Part shown: positions 50,535 to 58,347 of the stretch, in pieces
How the letters are laid out: each line of letters starts with the position of its first letter
Numbering within the stretch: the first letter of the stretch is position 1
Source of the DNA: Christiangramia salexigens
Lineage (GTDB): Bacteria > Bacteroidota > Bacteroidia > Flavobacteriales > Flavobacteriaceae
Assembly (NCBI RefSeq): GCF_001889005.1
Contig: NZ_CP018153.1
Coordinates: forward strand, 1,460,501-1,524,500
Reading direction: 5' to 3'
DNA: 64,000 nt
Made by a program: the position numbers and the translations under genes
The notes under the pieces: model-generated
Seen by the model: the letters and a program-made list of their open reading frames with translations, nothing else
Databases searched by the model: none
Told to the model about the DNA's origin: nothing

Positions 50535-51221
50535 CTATAATTTAACAGCCCTTAACATTTCTCGTTTTCCGGGAGGCCCAGGAAGTCTTTCAACCTTAAA
50601 GCCACATGCAAGCATTGCCCGTCTCACACTACCTTTGGCTGCATAAGTTACTAACACCCCATCTTTTTTAAGCGCCAGATACATTAGACCGAATATTTCT
50701 TCTGTCCATAATTCCGGTTGAACTCTGGCTCCGAAAGCATCAAAATAAATCAGGTCATAAAGTTCACTGTCTGTAATTTCACCGAAGGTTTTTTGCTGTT
50801 TGGTAAGCTGAAATAATTCAGTGATATCGGCTTTCTTCTCCCATTCTATATCATGCAATTTTTTGAAGATATCGCGCCTGTCTGGAGCATCACAGGTTTC
50901 AGGATAATTTAAAAGCTCTATCTCATCAGAAGAAACCGGATAAGCCTCTACTCCAGTATAATTAATATCAAGCTTGTGTTTTTCTCCTTCCAATAAGGTA
51001 AGGAATGCATTCAATCCCGTCCCGAAACCAATCTCGAGAATACATAATTCCCTGTTTTTAAAATTCGGCATTACAGGATGCAGCCCCATTTTTAAAAAAA
51101 CATGTCTCGCTTCCTGAACCGCGCCATGTTTAGAATGATATTGTTCATTCCACTCTGGTAAATGTATTGTTGCAGAACCATCACTGGTTTTTATAATCTT
51201 TCTTTCCAAAATATCATTCAT
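50535..51221 (-). CDS. mnmD: tRNA methyltransferase MnmD (stand-alone)
   Basis: A 228-residue SAM-dependent enzyme of the DUF752 family that methylates 5-aminomethyl-2-thiouridine at tRNA wobble position 34 in the MnmC pathway. Visible are LEIGFGTGLNAFLTL near 65-79 (SAM loop), NYTGVEAYPVSSDEIELLNY near 90-109, LIYFDAFGARVQPELWTEEI near 150-169 and CGFKVERLPGPPGKREML near 207-224. The oxidase domain of the fused MnmC is absent, so only the second step is covered. It is transcribed divergently from ilvE across 144 bp. Confidence 0.93.
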   Translation of the reverse strand: MNDILERKIIKTSDGSATIHLPEWNEQYHSKHGAVQEARHVFLKMGLHPVMPNFKNRELCILEIGFGTGLNAFLTLLEGEKHKLDINYTGVEAYPVSSDEIELLNYPETCDAPDRRDIFKKLHDIEWEKKADITELFQLTKQQKTFGEITDSELYDLIYFDAFGARVQPELWTEEIFGLMYLALKKDGVLVTYAAKGSVRRAMLACGFKVERLPGPPGKREMLRAVKL

Positions 51222-51300
51222 TTACACCGGTAAAGCGATTTACCTAAGTATTTACTATACTTTCAAGGCCCTAGAATCCAAATTTACCAAAACTTTAAAT

Positions 51301-51330
51301 TTTGATTCTTCTTTTTATTCGGTAAATTTG
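51301..51330 (+). promoter_or_regulatory. Promoter of ilvE
   Basis: TTTG at 51301-51304 and TAAATTTG at 51323-51330, with 18 bp between, 35 bp ahead of the ATG. The minus strand also has a TAAATTTG box (51279-51286) that could serve mnmD in the other direction. Confidence 0.6.
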
Positions 51331-51365
51331 ATGAATTAATTTAATGACCTTTAAAATACACTTCA

Positions 51366-52415
51366 ATGATAGAAATTAAAAAATCTCCCACTTCGAAAAT
51401 CGACAAAACTAATTTTGACAATCTGGTATTCGGGCAGGTTTTTACAGATCATATGATGGAGTGTGATTATAAGAATGGTGAATGGCAAAAACCGGTGATC
51501 AAGCCTTACGGGCCACTGAGTTTAGATCCATCTGCAAGAGTATTCCATTATGGACAGGCGGTATTTGAGGGGATGAAAGCCTACAAAGACAAGGATGATA
51601 AAATATGGCTTTTTAGACCTGAAGAAAATTTTAATCGTATAAACCGTTCCAGTGAAAGACTGGCAATTCCGGAATTTCCAAAGGAATACTTTTTCAATGC
51701 TCTGGTAGAACTTTTAAAACTTGAAAAGGACTGGATCAAAAAAGGATTTGGAAACAGCCTATACTTAAGACCTTTTGTGATCGCAACTGAACCTGGCGTA
51801 TCTGCATCTGCAGCAAAAGAATATAAATTCATGATCATTTGTTCACCTGCTCAAGCATATTACAGCGGTGAAGTAAGAGTTAAGTTTTCTGAGAAATATA
51901 GCCGTGCAGCAGATGGCGGTGTTGGTTATGCAAAGGCGGCAGGGAATTATGGTGCTCAGTTCTACCCTACTAATCTTGTAAAAGAAGAAGGTTTCCAACA
52001 AATTATCTGGACCGATGCTAATTCTCATGAATATCTTGAGGAAGCCGGAACCATGAATATTTTCTTTAGAATTGGAGATAAGTTGATTACGGCTCCTACT
52101 AACGACAGGATCCTGGATGGTGTGACCAGAAAAAGTGTGATCGCACTTGCCAAGGAAAACAACATCGATATTGAAATAAGACGAGTTAGCGTTCAGGAAG
52201 TTATTGAAGCTGCCGAAAATAATGAGCTAATGGAGATCTTTGGATCGGGAACAGCTACAGTGATAAATCCGGTTGCCGGATTTGGTCACAAGGACAAGAA
52301 ATTTGAACTTCCAAAACTTGAGAATAGCTATGCCAGTTTCTTTAAGGACAAACTGATGAAGATCCAATACAATGAAGCTGAAGATAAATTTGGATGGAGA
52401 TACGAAGTTAAATAG
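51366..52415 (+). CDS. ilvE: Branched-chain amino acid aminotransferase
   Basis: A 349-residue fold-type IV PLP enzyme that transaminates leucine, isoleucine and valine with 2-oxoglutarate. The PLP lysine is Lys190 in GYAKAAGNYGAQ; HYGQAVFEGMKAYK at 61-74, RPFVIATEPGVS at 135-146, and EYLEEAGTMNIFFRIGD near 221-237 (Glu PLP contact) are family signatures. SGTATVINPVAGFGHKDK near 294-311 matches the eukaryotic-type/large BCAT subgroup (TIGR01123). It has its own promoter and is followed by a strong hairpin. Confidence 0.95.
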   Translation: MIEIKKSPTSKIDKTNFDNLVFGQVFTDHMMECDYKNGEWQKPVIKPYGPLSLDPSARVFHYGQAVFEGMKAYKDKDDKIWLFRPEENFNRINRSSERLAIPEFPKEYFFNALVELLKLEKDWIKKGFGNSLYLRPFVIATEPGVSASAAKEYKFMIICSPAQAYYSGEVRVKFSEKYSRAADGGVGYAKAAGNYGAQFYPTNLVKEEGFQQIIWTDANSHEYLEEAGTMNIFFRIGDKLITAPTNDRILDGVTRKSVIALAKENNIDIEIRRVSVQEVIEAAENNELMEIFGSGTATVINPVAGFGHKDKKFELPKLENSYASFFKDKLMKIQYNEAEDKFGWRYEVK

Positions 52416-52438
52416 TACTCTTCCTTAAATATAGAATA

Positions 52439-52467
52439 GAAGATCCCGGGTAATATCCGGGATCTTC
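52439..52467. terminator. Hairpin after ilvE
   Basis: GAAGATCCCGG (52439-52449) pairs perfectly with CCGGGATCTTC (52457-52467), loop GTAATAT. No strong T run follows, so termination efficiency is uncertain; it lies between two convergent genes. Confidence 0.55.
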
Positions 52468-52525
52468 CATTTCTAACCCATTTAAACTGCTGTAAAGACT
52501 AAAAAATGATCTGTATAAAACCAAA

Positions 52526-52918
52526 TCAGTTTGATTCATCAAAGATTCGGCTAATATCTGGTTTAAAATAATTTGGGCCTTTAAGTACTTTTCCGTCTTC
52601 TCGGTATACAGGTTTGCCATCTGCACCTAATTTGCTCATATTACTTTGCTGTATTTCGTCAAAGACTTCCTCGATCTTGTGCTGCATTCCATGTTCTATA
52701 ATAGTTCCACAGAGTATATAAAGCATATCACCCAGGGCATCGGCCACTTCTGTAAGGTCGTTATTATTAGCTGCCTCCAGGTATTCCTCATTTTCCTCTT
52801 TCATTAAATTGAATCTGAGAAGGTTTTTCGCTTCACCCAGGTTTGCAACAGGTTTTTCCTTAATCCCCAGTCCAAAGGCAGAATGGAATTCTTTGACAGC
52901 AGCAATTCGTTTCTTCAT
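52526..52918 (-). CDS. MazG-like nucleoside triphosphate pyrophosphohydrolase
   Basis: A 130-residue all-alpha NTP pyrophosphatase. The metal-binding EExxE and ExxD elements are visible as MKEENEEYLEAANN near 39-52 and LTEVADALGDMLYIL near 55-69. The C-terminal SNMSKLGADGKPVYREDGKV (92-111) matches the type found in small MazG-like proteins that hydrolyse dNTPs or modified nucleotides. The enzyme should be cytoplasmic and clean nucleotide pools. It runs towards ilvE and is separated from a small membrane protein gene by 47 bp, head to head. Confidence 0.85.
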   Translation of the reverse strand: MKKRIAAVKEFHSAFGLGIKEKPVANLGEAKNLLRFNLMKEENEEYLEAANNNDLTEVADALGDMLYILCGTIIEHGMQHKIEEVFDEIQQSNMSKLGADGKPVYREDGKVLKGPNYFKPDISRIFDESN

Positions 52919-52965
52919 ATTTTTATCAGGCTTTAAAAGTTTAACTTTGTATAAAAATAGCTAAA

Positions 52966-53154
52966 ATGTTTTCTACCGGACAATGGATATTTGCAGGACT
53001 CTTTTTAATAGCCTTTATTATAATAATGGTCTTTAGTTACAGGAAGGATATCCGCCTGCATCAAAAATATTATAAGGGCAGTATTTATGTCCTAATTGGG
53101 TTTATCGTTTTTATTTTAATCCTGTTTTTTATAAAAACTCAGTTAAACCACTAA
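52966..53154 (+). CDS. Small two-helix membrane protein
   Basis: A 62-residue protein with two hydrophobic segments (GQWIFAGLFLIAFIIIMVF at about 5-23, and IYVLIGFIVFILILFFI at about 40-56) joined by a basic loop (YRKDIRLHQKYYKGS). The positive loop should be cytoplasmic, so both termini face the periplasm. It starts at ATG 52966. I do not recognise a named family. It lies 71 bp before the GyrI-like protein gene in the same direction and could share its transcript. Real gene status is supported by hydropathy and spacing only. Confidence 0.65.
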   Translation: MFSTGQWIFAGLFLIAFIIIMVFSYRKDIRLHQKYYKGSIYVLIGFIVFILILFFIKTQLNH

Positions 53155-53225
53155 TCAAAGGGGAAATCTCTTACAACTGATTTTTCAAATTACTTATATT
53201 AGCTTAAACTAATCAACTACCACCA

Positions 53226-54275
53226 ATGAAAATTCTCAAGTACTTATTCTTTCTATTACTCATTTTTCTAATTGGCGCATCAATATATATCGCCACAAAA
53301 GATGGAAGCTTTCAAATTGAACATACTCAAATGATGGACGCTCCACAGGAAGTTGTTTTTAACGAAGTAAACGACTATACCACTTGGAAATCATGGGAAC
53401 CATGGTCTCAGGAAGCCGACGATATGATAATTAGCTACGGTGAAAAGAAAAGCGGTGAAGGCGCATCTTACTCATGGAAAAGCGATGAGATGGGAAGTGG
53501 TGAATTGGTAACAACTCAATCCAATCCTTTTACTTCTATTAAACAGGATATTAGCTTTAAGACTCCATTCGGCGAATCCAGCAGCAAGGTCTATTGGGAA
53601 TTTGAACAGGCAGAGGACAGCACCAGAGTTACCTGGGGAATGATGGGAGAACAAAGCTTCATGGAAAAAGTTGCATTTACCTTTCAGGATCAGAGCATGA
53701 GCGAAATGATGCAACCTATGTTCAAAAAAGGACTGGATAACCTTCAGGAGCGTCTTAATGAAAAGATGGATAAATATTCTATCAATATAGATGGAATTAC
53801 CCAACACGGCGGAGGTTATTATATGTATACCACTACGGCCAGTAAAATTAGTCAGGTTTCAGACAGAATGAATAAGATGCTAACCAAGGTTAATAATTTT
53901 ATGACCAGTAATAATATTGAAAAAGTTGGTAGTCCTTTTGTTTTATATAACCAATGGAATGAAGACGAAGGAACAGCGATTTACTCGGCTGCTTATTTTA
54001 CACCAAGCGAAGTGATCACTACTGCAGAAAGCGATATTCTAAACGGATACCTATCTAAAAGACGTATGCTTAAAACCACGCTTAAAGGAAATTATGAAAA
54101 TCTTAAAGAAGCCTGGGATACCTCTTATCGCTATATAGAAGAAAACAACCTGAAACTTAATCCACAGGCTCAGGCTCTGGAGGTATACGTTGTAGGACCT
54201 AATGACAATGCGAACCCTGCCCAGTGGTTAACCCATATTTACATCCCACTGGAAGAGGAAACCGCTAAAAAATGA
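53226..54275 (+). CDS. SRPBCC domain and GyrI-like domain membrane-anchored protein
   Basis: A 349-residue protein with an N-terminal anchor (YLFFLLLIFLIGASIYIATK, residues 5-24). Residues 28-175 form an SRPBCC/polyketide-cyclase-like domain (MDAPQEVVFNEVNDYTTWKS near 36-55), and residues 190-345 a GyrI-like/BmrR effector-binding domain (YYMYTTTASKISQVSDRM at about 198-215; LEVYVVGPNDNANPAQWLTH near 319-338). This fusion suggests binding of a hydrophobic or cationic small molecule outside the membrane, with no DNA-binding part. The substrate is unknown. Its stop codon overlaps the crcB start by 4 bp, so the two are translationally coupled. Confidence 0.8.
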   Translation: MKILKYLFFLLLIFLIGASIYIATKDGSFQIEHTQMMDAPQEVVFNEVNDYTTWKSWEPWSQEADDMIISYGEKKSGEGASYSWKSDEMGSGELVTTQSNPFTSIKQDISFKTPFGESSSKVYWEFEQAEDSTRVTWGMMGEQSFMEKVAFTFQDQSMSEMMQPMFKKGLDNLQERLNEKMDKYSINIDGITQHGGGYYMYTTTASKISQVSDRMNKMLTKVNNFMTSNNIEKVGSPFVLYNQWNEDEGTAIYSAAYFTPSEVITTAESDILNGYLSKRRMLKTTLKGNYENLKEAWDTSYRYIEENNLKLNPQAQALEVYVVGPNDNANPAQWLTHIYIPLEEETAKK

Positions 54276-54643
54276 TAAAAAGTTTACTCCTAGTATTTTT
54301 AGGTGGCGGTTTAGGTAGTAGCCTGCGTTTTGTGATTGGCAAATACCTGAACCAACAATCCCCTATCCCCTATGGAACCCTCCTGGTTAATGTTCTGGGA
54401 AGTCTTTTCCTGGGGATTATACTTGGATGGGCGATCAAAACAAGTAATCTTAATAGTTCTACCAATCTATTGCTTGGAATTGGTTTTTGTGGAGGCTTTA
54501 CTACATTTTCTACATTTTCTTTTGAAAATTTCAGTTTGCTTAAGTCGGGTGACTATCTCTCATTTTCGCTTTATTTCTTCGGAAGTCTTCTTCTCGGTTT
54601 ATCGGCAATATTTATTGGAATTTTGATTTCTCGTCTTCTGTAA
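54272..54643 (+). CDS. crcB: Fluoride channel CrcB/Fluc
   Basis: A 123-residue protein with four membrane helices that works as a dual-topology dimer to export fluoride. Family positions are GGGLGSSLRFVIGKYLN near 11-27 (GxxxR), TLLVNVLGSLFLGIILG near 36-52 with the conserved Asn, and GFCGGFTTFSTFSFE near 72-86, which holds the phenylalanine box and the Na+ site. It starts inside the 3' end of the GyrI-like gene (ATGA overlap), so there is no space for a fluoride riboswitch of its own. Tandem hairpins follow it. Confidence 0.93.
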   Translation: MIKSLLLVFLGGGLGSSLRFVIGKYLNQQSPIPYGTLLVNVLGSLFLGIILGWAIKTSNLNSSTNLLLGIGFCGGFTTFSTFSFENFSLLKSGDYLSFSLYFFGSLLLGLSAIFIGILISRLL

Positions 54644-54683
54644 GGAAATCTCCTGAAACAGATTAACAAAAATTACACTTAAA

Positions 54684-54719
54684 AATTATACACCCCTAAA
54701 AAAATAGGGGTGTATAATT
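54684..54719 (+). promoter_or_regulatory. Hairpin 1 of the crcB-PII intergenic region
   Basis: A perfect 15-bp stem: AATTATACACCCCTA (54684-54698) with TAGGGGTGTATAATT (54705-54719), loop AAAAAA. The core CACCCCT/AGGGGTG is repeated in hairpin 2, so arms could be exchanged between the two. Confidence 0.8.
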
Positions 54720-54735
54720 ATATATTCATAAAAAT

Positions 54736-54779
54736 AACCACATCACCCCTGTTGCACATTAGGGGTGTTGTGGTTTTTT
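54736..54779 (+). terminator. Hairpin 2: terminator-like, 31 bp upstream of the PII gene
   Basis: AACCACATCACCCCT (54736-54750) pairs with AGGGGTGTTGTGGTT (54761-54775) with one mismatch, loop GTTGCACATT, then a T run. It has the form of a Rho-independent terminator and may end crcB transcripts or act as an attenuator of the PII-amt genes. Confidence 0.82.
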
Positions 54780-54810
54780 ATACATTTACCCAACACTTAA
54801 CAAAATAATT

Positions 54811-55149
54811 ATGAAAAAAATCGAGGCAATCATTAGAAAGTCAGAGTTCGACAAGACCAAGGAGGCTCTGCATGCAATTGGCGTCACTTTCTTTAGTTAT
54901 TGGGACGTTACCGGAATTGGAAACGAAAAAGTTGGTCATGTGTACCGCGGAGTAAGCTATAGTACCGCCGATATTCAAAGAAGGTATCTATCTATAGTGG
55001 TAACAGATTCATTTCTGGATAAAACTATAGACACTCTGTTGGAGCATGCAAAAACCGGTAAGGTTGGAGATGGAAAAATCTTTGTTTCTACTATAGAAGA
55101 AGCCTACAGAATTAGGACCGGAGAAAAAGGCGCAGACTCCCTTAAATAA
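54811..55149 (+). CDS. PII-family nitrogen regulatory protein (GlnK/GlnB-like)
   Basis: A 112-residue trimeric signal protein. MKKIEAIIRKSEFDKTKEAL at the start, the T-loop region GNEKVGHVYRGVSYSTADIQ (36-56 approximately), and C-terminal GKVGDGKIFVSTIEEAYRIR (84-103) are typical. The T-loop Tyr in GVSY is at the place of E. coli Tyr51. The Arg-Gln-Lys before the loop, whose Gln39 binds ATP and 2-oxoglutarate, is Asn-Glu-Lys here, and the loop is one residue shorter. It precedes amt by 28 bp, the usual GlnK-AmtB pairing. Hairpins stand in front. Confidence 0.92.
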   Translation: MKKIEAIIRKSEFDKTKEALHAIGVTFFSYWDVTGIGNEKVGHVYRGVSYSTADIQRRYLSIVVTDSFLDKTIDTLLEHAKTGKVGDGKIFVSTIEEAYRIRTGEKGADSLK

Positions 55150-55177
55150 AATTACCAACTATTAAGAAGAAGAAATT

Positions 55178-56404
55178 ATGGAAGGATTATTAGCAGTAAA
55201 TAACGTATGGATGATGATCTGTACGGCATTAGTATTTTTTATGCATTTAGGTTTCGCATTTCTCGAGATCGGATTAACAAGACAGAAGAACACTATTAAT
55301 ATATTATTCAAAAACCTTTTTATTATAACTGCAGGACTTTTACTCTACTGCCTGCTTGGTTTTAACCTGATGTATCCCGGAGAATTCAATGGTTTCCTTG
55401 GTTTTGCAGGATTTGGATTAAACAGCCCCATGGTAGACGGAACTTTAGATCTGGCTTACAGCGAAGGTTACACGTACTGGACAGACTTCCTTTTCCAGGG
55501 TATGTTTGCCGCGACAGCTGCAACAATCGTATCGGGCGCTGTCGCCGAAAGGATCAAGCTAAATTCCTTTATGATCTTTGTAGTCATCTACGTAGGCCTG
55601 GTATATCCAATCGCAGGCTCATGGAAATGGGGTGGCGGATTTCTGGATGAAATGGGATTCTATGATTTTGCAGGCTCCACTCTTGTTCACTCAGTTGGAG
55701 GCTGGGCAGCCCTTGTGGCGATTTGGCTATTAGGCGCCAGAATAGGAAAATTCAAAGATGGAAAGATCGGTGCTTTCCCGGGACATAATATGCCTTTTGC
55801 TACCGCCGGTGTTATAATTCTATGGCTTGGATGGTTTGGCTTCAATGGGGGTTCAGTGCTTTCAGCCGACCCCGAATTAACGTCACTTACACTTGTGACC
55901 ACATGTCTGGCCGCAGCAGCAGGAGGCATAGCATCCTTTATCTTTTCTTCAGCTCTTTATAAGAATTATGATATCACCATGTTTCTGAATGGTATTCTTG
56001 GAGGACTCGTTGGAATTACTGCAGGAGCAGACCAGATGACTCCAACAGATGCTATAATAATTGGCCTTGTTGCAGGTATAATTATCGTTTTGGGTGTTGC
56101 CCTTGTGGACAAAATGAAACTGGATGACCCTGTTGGTGCTGTTGCAGTACACCTGATATGCGGGATCTGGGGAACTTTAGCAGTTGGAATTTTCGGTAAA
56201 CTTGCAGGATTTGATCAATTCGTCACCCAACTTATTGGTGTAGCCTGCTATGCCGCCATTTGTATAGTCACTTCCTTTATCATCTTCTATGTTCTTAAGG
56301 TCACAACCGGGATCAGAGTTCATTCCAAACATGAAACTGAAGGCCTGGATATTCATGAGCATGGAATGGATGCATATCCAGACTTTGGATTAAAACAGCA
56401 GTAA
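55178..56404 (+). CDS. amt: Ammonium transporter Amt
   Basis: A 408-residue membrane protein with about eleven helices that conducts ammonia/ammonium. The twin-histidine pore residues are visible as STLVHSVGGWAALVA (near 168-182) and GAVAVHLICGIWGTLAVG (near 318-335), and the signature GHNMPFATAGVIILWLGWFG (near 202-221) is present. The N-terminus (MEGLLAVNNVWMMICTALVF) lacks a cleaved signal. Gene order PII-amt implies that PII closes the channel when nitrogen is plentiful. A hairpin and a barrel protein gene follow. Confidence 0.96.
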   Translation: MEGLLAVNNVWMMICTALVFFMHLGFAFLEIGLTRQKNTINILFKNLFIITAGLLLYCLLGFNLMYPGEFNGFLGFAGFGLNSPMVDGTLDLAYSEGYTYWTDFLFQGMFAATAATIVSGAVAERIKLNSFMIFVVIYVGLVYPIAGSWKWGGGFLDEMGFYDFAGSTLVHSVGGWAALVAIWLLGARIGKFKDGKIGAFPGHNMPFATAGVIILWLGWFGFNGGSVLSADPELTSLTLVTTCLAAAAGGIASFIFSSALYKNYDITMFLNGILGGLVGITAGADQMTPTDAIIIGLVAGIIIVLGVALVDKMKLDDPVGAVAVHLICGIWGTLAVGIFGKLAGFDQFVTQLIGVACYAAICIVTSFIIFYVLKVTTGIRVHSKHETEGLDIHEHGMDAYPDFGLKQQ

Positions 56405-56436
56405 TTATTTGAATTGAATGTTGGTTAAACTAAAAA

Positions 56437-56462
56437 ACGGAGCGTTTTGCAGAACGCTCCGT
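56437..56462 (+). terminator. Hairpin between amt and the barrel protein gene
   Basis: ACGGAGCGTT (56437-56446) pairs perfectly with AACGCTCCGT (56453-56462), loop TTGCAG. The following T run is weak, so it may attenuate rather than stop transcription. Confidence 0.65.
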
Positions 56463-56559
56463 GTATTAAAGCAACCGCTTTCTTCAAATAACCCTTTCAA
56501 TAATCGTCAAACCTAGTCGGCAAACTATTAGTTAAATCAAATTATTAAATGATTGTATT

Positions 56560-57645
56560 ATGAAAACAATTACCAATTCAAAATTAGTGAAATTTATTTT
56601 TTTACTACCGCTTAGCCTCACAACTTCTGTATTAATTGGACAAGAAGAAGAAAAAGAACCTAAATTTTCAATTAGCGGAAGTGTAGATACCTATTTCCGA
56701 ACAAATTTTAACGGACTCAATAAATTCGAATATAATTCAAATAATGATGTGATCGGTGTACCTCAGGCGCCGGCTTCATCTTTCGCAAACGATCCTGGTT
56801 TCGCCATTGGAATGGCCAATGTAATTCTTGGATATGAAAGTGATAAGCTTGGTTTTGTTGCAGATCTTGTGGTTGGACCTCGAGGTGAAGATGCAGTATT
56901 CCTTTCGGGAGCTCCAAATAATATTGTGAACCAGTTATATGCATTTTATAAAGTTAACGATGCGCTTAAATTCACTATTGGTAACTGGAATACCTTTTTA
57001 GGATATGAAGTGATCTCACCGGCAGCGAATTTTAACTATTCTACTTCGTATATGTTCTCATATGGCCCCTTTTCACATACAGGAATAAAAGCCGATTTCA
57101 ATTTTGATGAGAATTGGACAGGGATGCTGGCCATCATGAATCCAACCGATTTCACCGAATTCAATCCATTTGGATTATATTCGTTCGGAGCTCAGCTAGG
57201 CTACTCCAATGATTCGGGAAGTGCTTACCTCAATTTGATCTACGGAGAACAAGCTCCGGATTCTGAGTCTACCTTTCAAATAGATCTAACCACATGCTGG
57301 GACCTAAGCGATGCCTTCTATCTTGGTTTCAATACAACCTATAATACTACAGACGGTCAAGGATTTTATGGTGCCGCCATTTATCCACAGGTTCAAACTT
57401 CAGAGAACTTTGCTTTAGGTCTTAGAGCTGAATATTTTAAAGAACTTGAAGATGGAGGTCCGGTTTACGGAGCCGATGTAAGATCGGTTGATTTTACGCT
57501 TACAGGAAATTATACCCTCGGAGGTTTAATTATTAAACCCGAGCTTAGATTAGATAGCATTTCTGAAGATGTATTTATAAACAGCGACTTAGCTCCTACA
57601 GATAATCTTTCATCATTTGTACTAGCTGCTATTTACGCATTCTAA
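56560..57645 (+). CDS. Outer-membrane beta-barrel protein (porin-like) following amt
   Basis: A 361-residue protein with a signal peptide (LVKFIFLLPLSLTTSVLIGQ, residues 9-28), then a barrel of alternating aromatic strands: FSISGSVDTYFRTNFNG near 38-54, GFVADLVVGPRGEDAVF, FKFTIGNWNTFLGYEVISP and a last strand FVLAAIYAF ending in Phe, the outer-membrane insertion signal. It resembles the DUF1597/BBP2-type barrels often next to amt in this phylum. A role in ammonium or nitrogen-compound uptake across the outer membrane is inferred from position. The stop codon lies directly beside that of the convergent DUF1684 gene. Confidence 0.8.
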   Translation: MKTITNSKLVKFIFLLPLSLTTSVLIGQEEEKEPKFSISGSVDTYFRTNFNGLNKFEYNSNNDVIGVPQAPASSFANDPGFAIGMANVILGYESDKLGFVADLVVGPRGEDAVFLSGAPNNIVNQLYAFYKVNDALKFTIGNWNTFLGYEVISPAANFNYSTSYMFSYGPFSHTGIKADFNFDENWTGMLAIMNPTDFTEFNPFGLYSFGAQLGYSNDSGSAYLNLIYGEQAPDSESTFQIDLTTCWDLSDAFYLGFNTTYNTTDGQGFYGAAIYPQVQTSENFALGLRAEYFKELEDGGPVYGADVRSVDFTLTGNYTLGGLIIKPELRLDSISEDVFINSDLAPTDNLSSFVLAAIYAF

Positions 57646-58266
57646 TTAATGCCCTTCAAATGCTTTTACACCGGCAGGTATTTCTATGTCCAGATCATTC
57701 TCTTCGGGTGGAATTGGGCAGGAATACCTCCCGCTGTATGCACAATAGGGATTGTACGCCTTATTAAAATCGATCACTACTTCATTGGTTTGAGGTATTC
57801 TCAGATCAATATATCTCCCTCCCCCATAAGTAGTCTTTCCATTCGTTCTATCGGTAAAGGGTAAAAAGAGATAATCAAAATATTCCGGGTCCTGAGTAAG
57901 CTCCTGGTTTTGATAAACATTCAATTTATAATTCTTATTATTTAAACTAAAGTACAGTTCTCCATACTTCACATAAACCGGCATTCTGTCTGTACTGGTT
58001 TTCATCATAAAAGGAGACTCAGCGGGTGTACGTACAAACTCAGCCTTTACAATAAAATCGGGATCAATTTCAAAGAACTCCAAAGCCTCGAAATTTGCCA
58101 GATCTTCAAGATCCAGAGGAGATTCCTCCGGGTCCCTGAACTCTTCGTTCAATTCCTTTTGAAACTCTTTGGAACTTTTAACAAGATCAGCTTTTTGAGA
58201 ATAAGCAAGGTCTGAGCTTATAAACACCAAAAGGAATCCACCCAAACAAAACAGTCTGCGAAGCAT
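57646..58266 (-). CDS. DUF1684 secreted protein
   Basis: A 206-residue protein with a signal peptide (LFCLGGFLLVFISSDLAYSQ near 5-24). The DUF1684 domain is clear: YLFLPFTDRTNGKTTYGGGR near 128-147, YIDLRIPQTNEVVIDFNKAY near 148-167, and NPYCAYSGRYSCPIPPEEND near 168-187. The two cysteines in that last segment could form a disulphide or bind a metal. The family is common in Bacteroidota and has no known function. The start is 81 bp from the MFS gene start, head to head. Confidence 0.88.
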   Translation of the reverse strand: MLRRLFCLGGFLLVFISSDLAYSQKADLVKSSKEFQKELNEEFRDPEESPLDLEDLANFEALEFFEIDPDFIVKAEFVRTPAESPFMMKTSTDRMPVYVKYGELYFSLNNKNYKLNVYQNQELTQDPEYFDYLFLPFTDRTNGKTTYGGGRYIDLRIPQTNEVVIDFNKAYNPYCAYSGRYSCPIPPEENDLDIEIPAGVKAFEGH

Positions 58267-58287
58267 AAATTAAATTTTTAGTAAGGT

Positions 58288-58328
58288 CAAAATTAACGAT
58301 TAAATCACTTAAAATTAATTTATTTTTG
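58288..58328. promoter_or_regulatory. Divergent -7 boxes between the DUF1684 and MFS genes
   Basis: TAATTTTG on the minus strand (58288-58295) and TATTTTTG on the plus strand (58321-58328) both match TAnnTTTG. GGTCAAAATTAA and TTATTTTTGACC around them form a loose inverted repeat, which could also be an operator. TTG elements at -33 are not seen. Confidence 0.45.
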
Positions 58329-58347
58329 ACCGCATTATCACCACCCA

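Noticed and set aside
54200..54272. Fluoride riboswitch ahead of crcB
   Set aside because: crcB starts inside the previous coding sequence and the conserved pseudoknot sequence is not visible.
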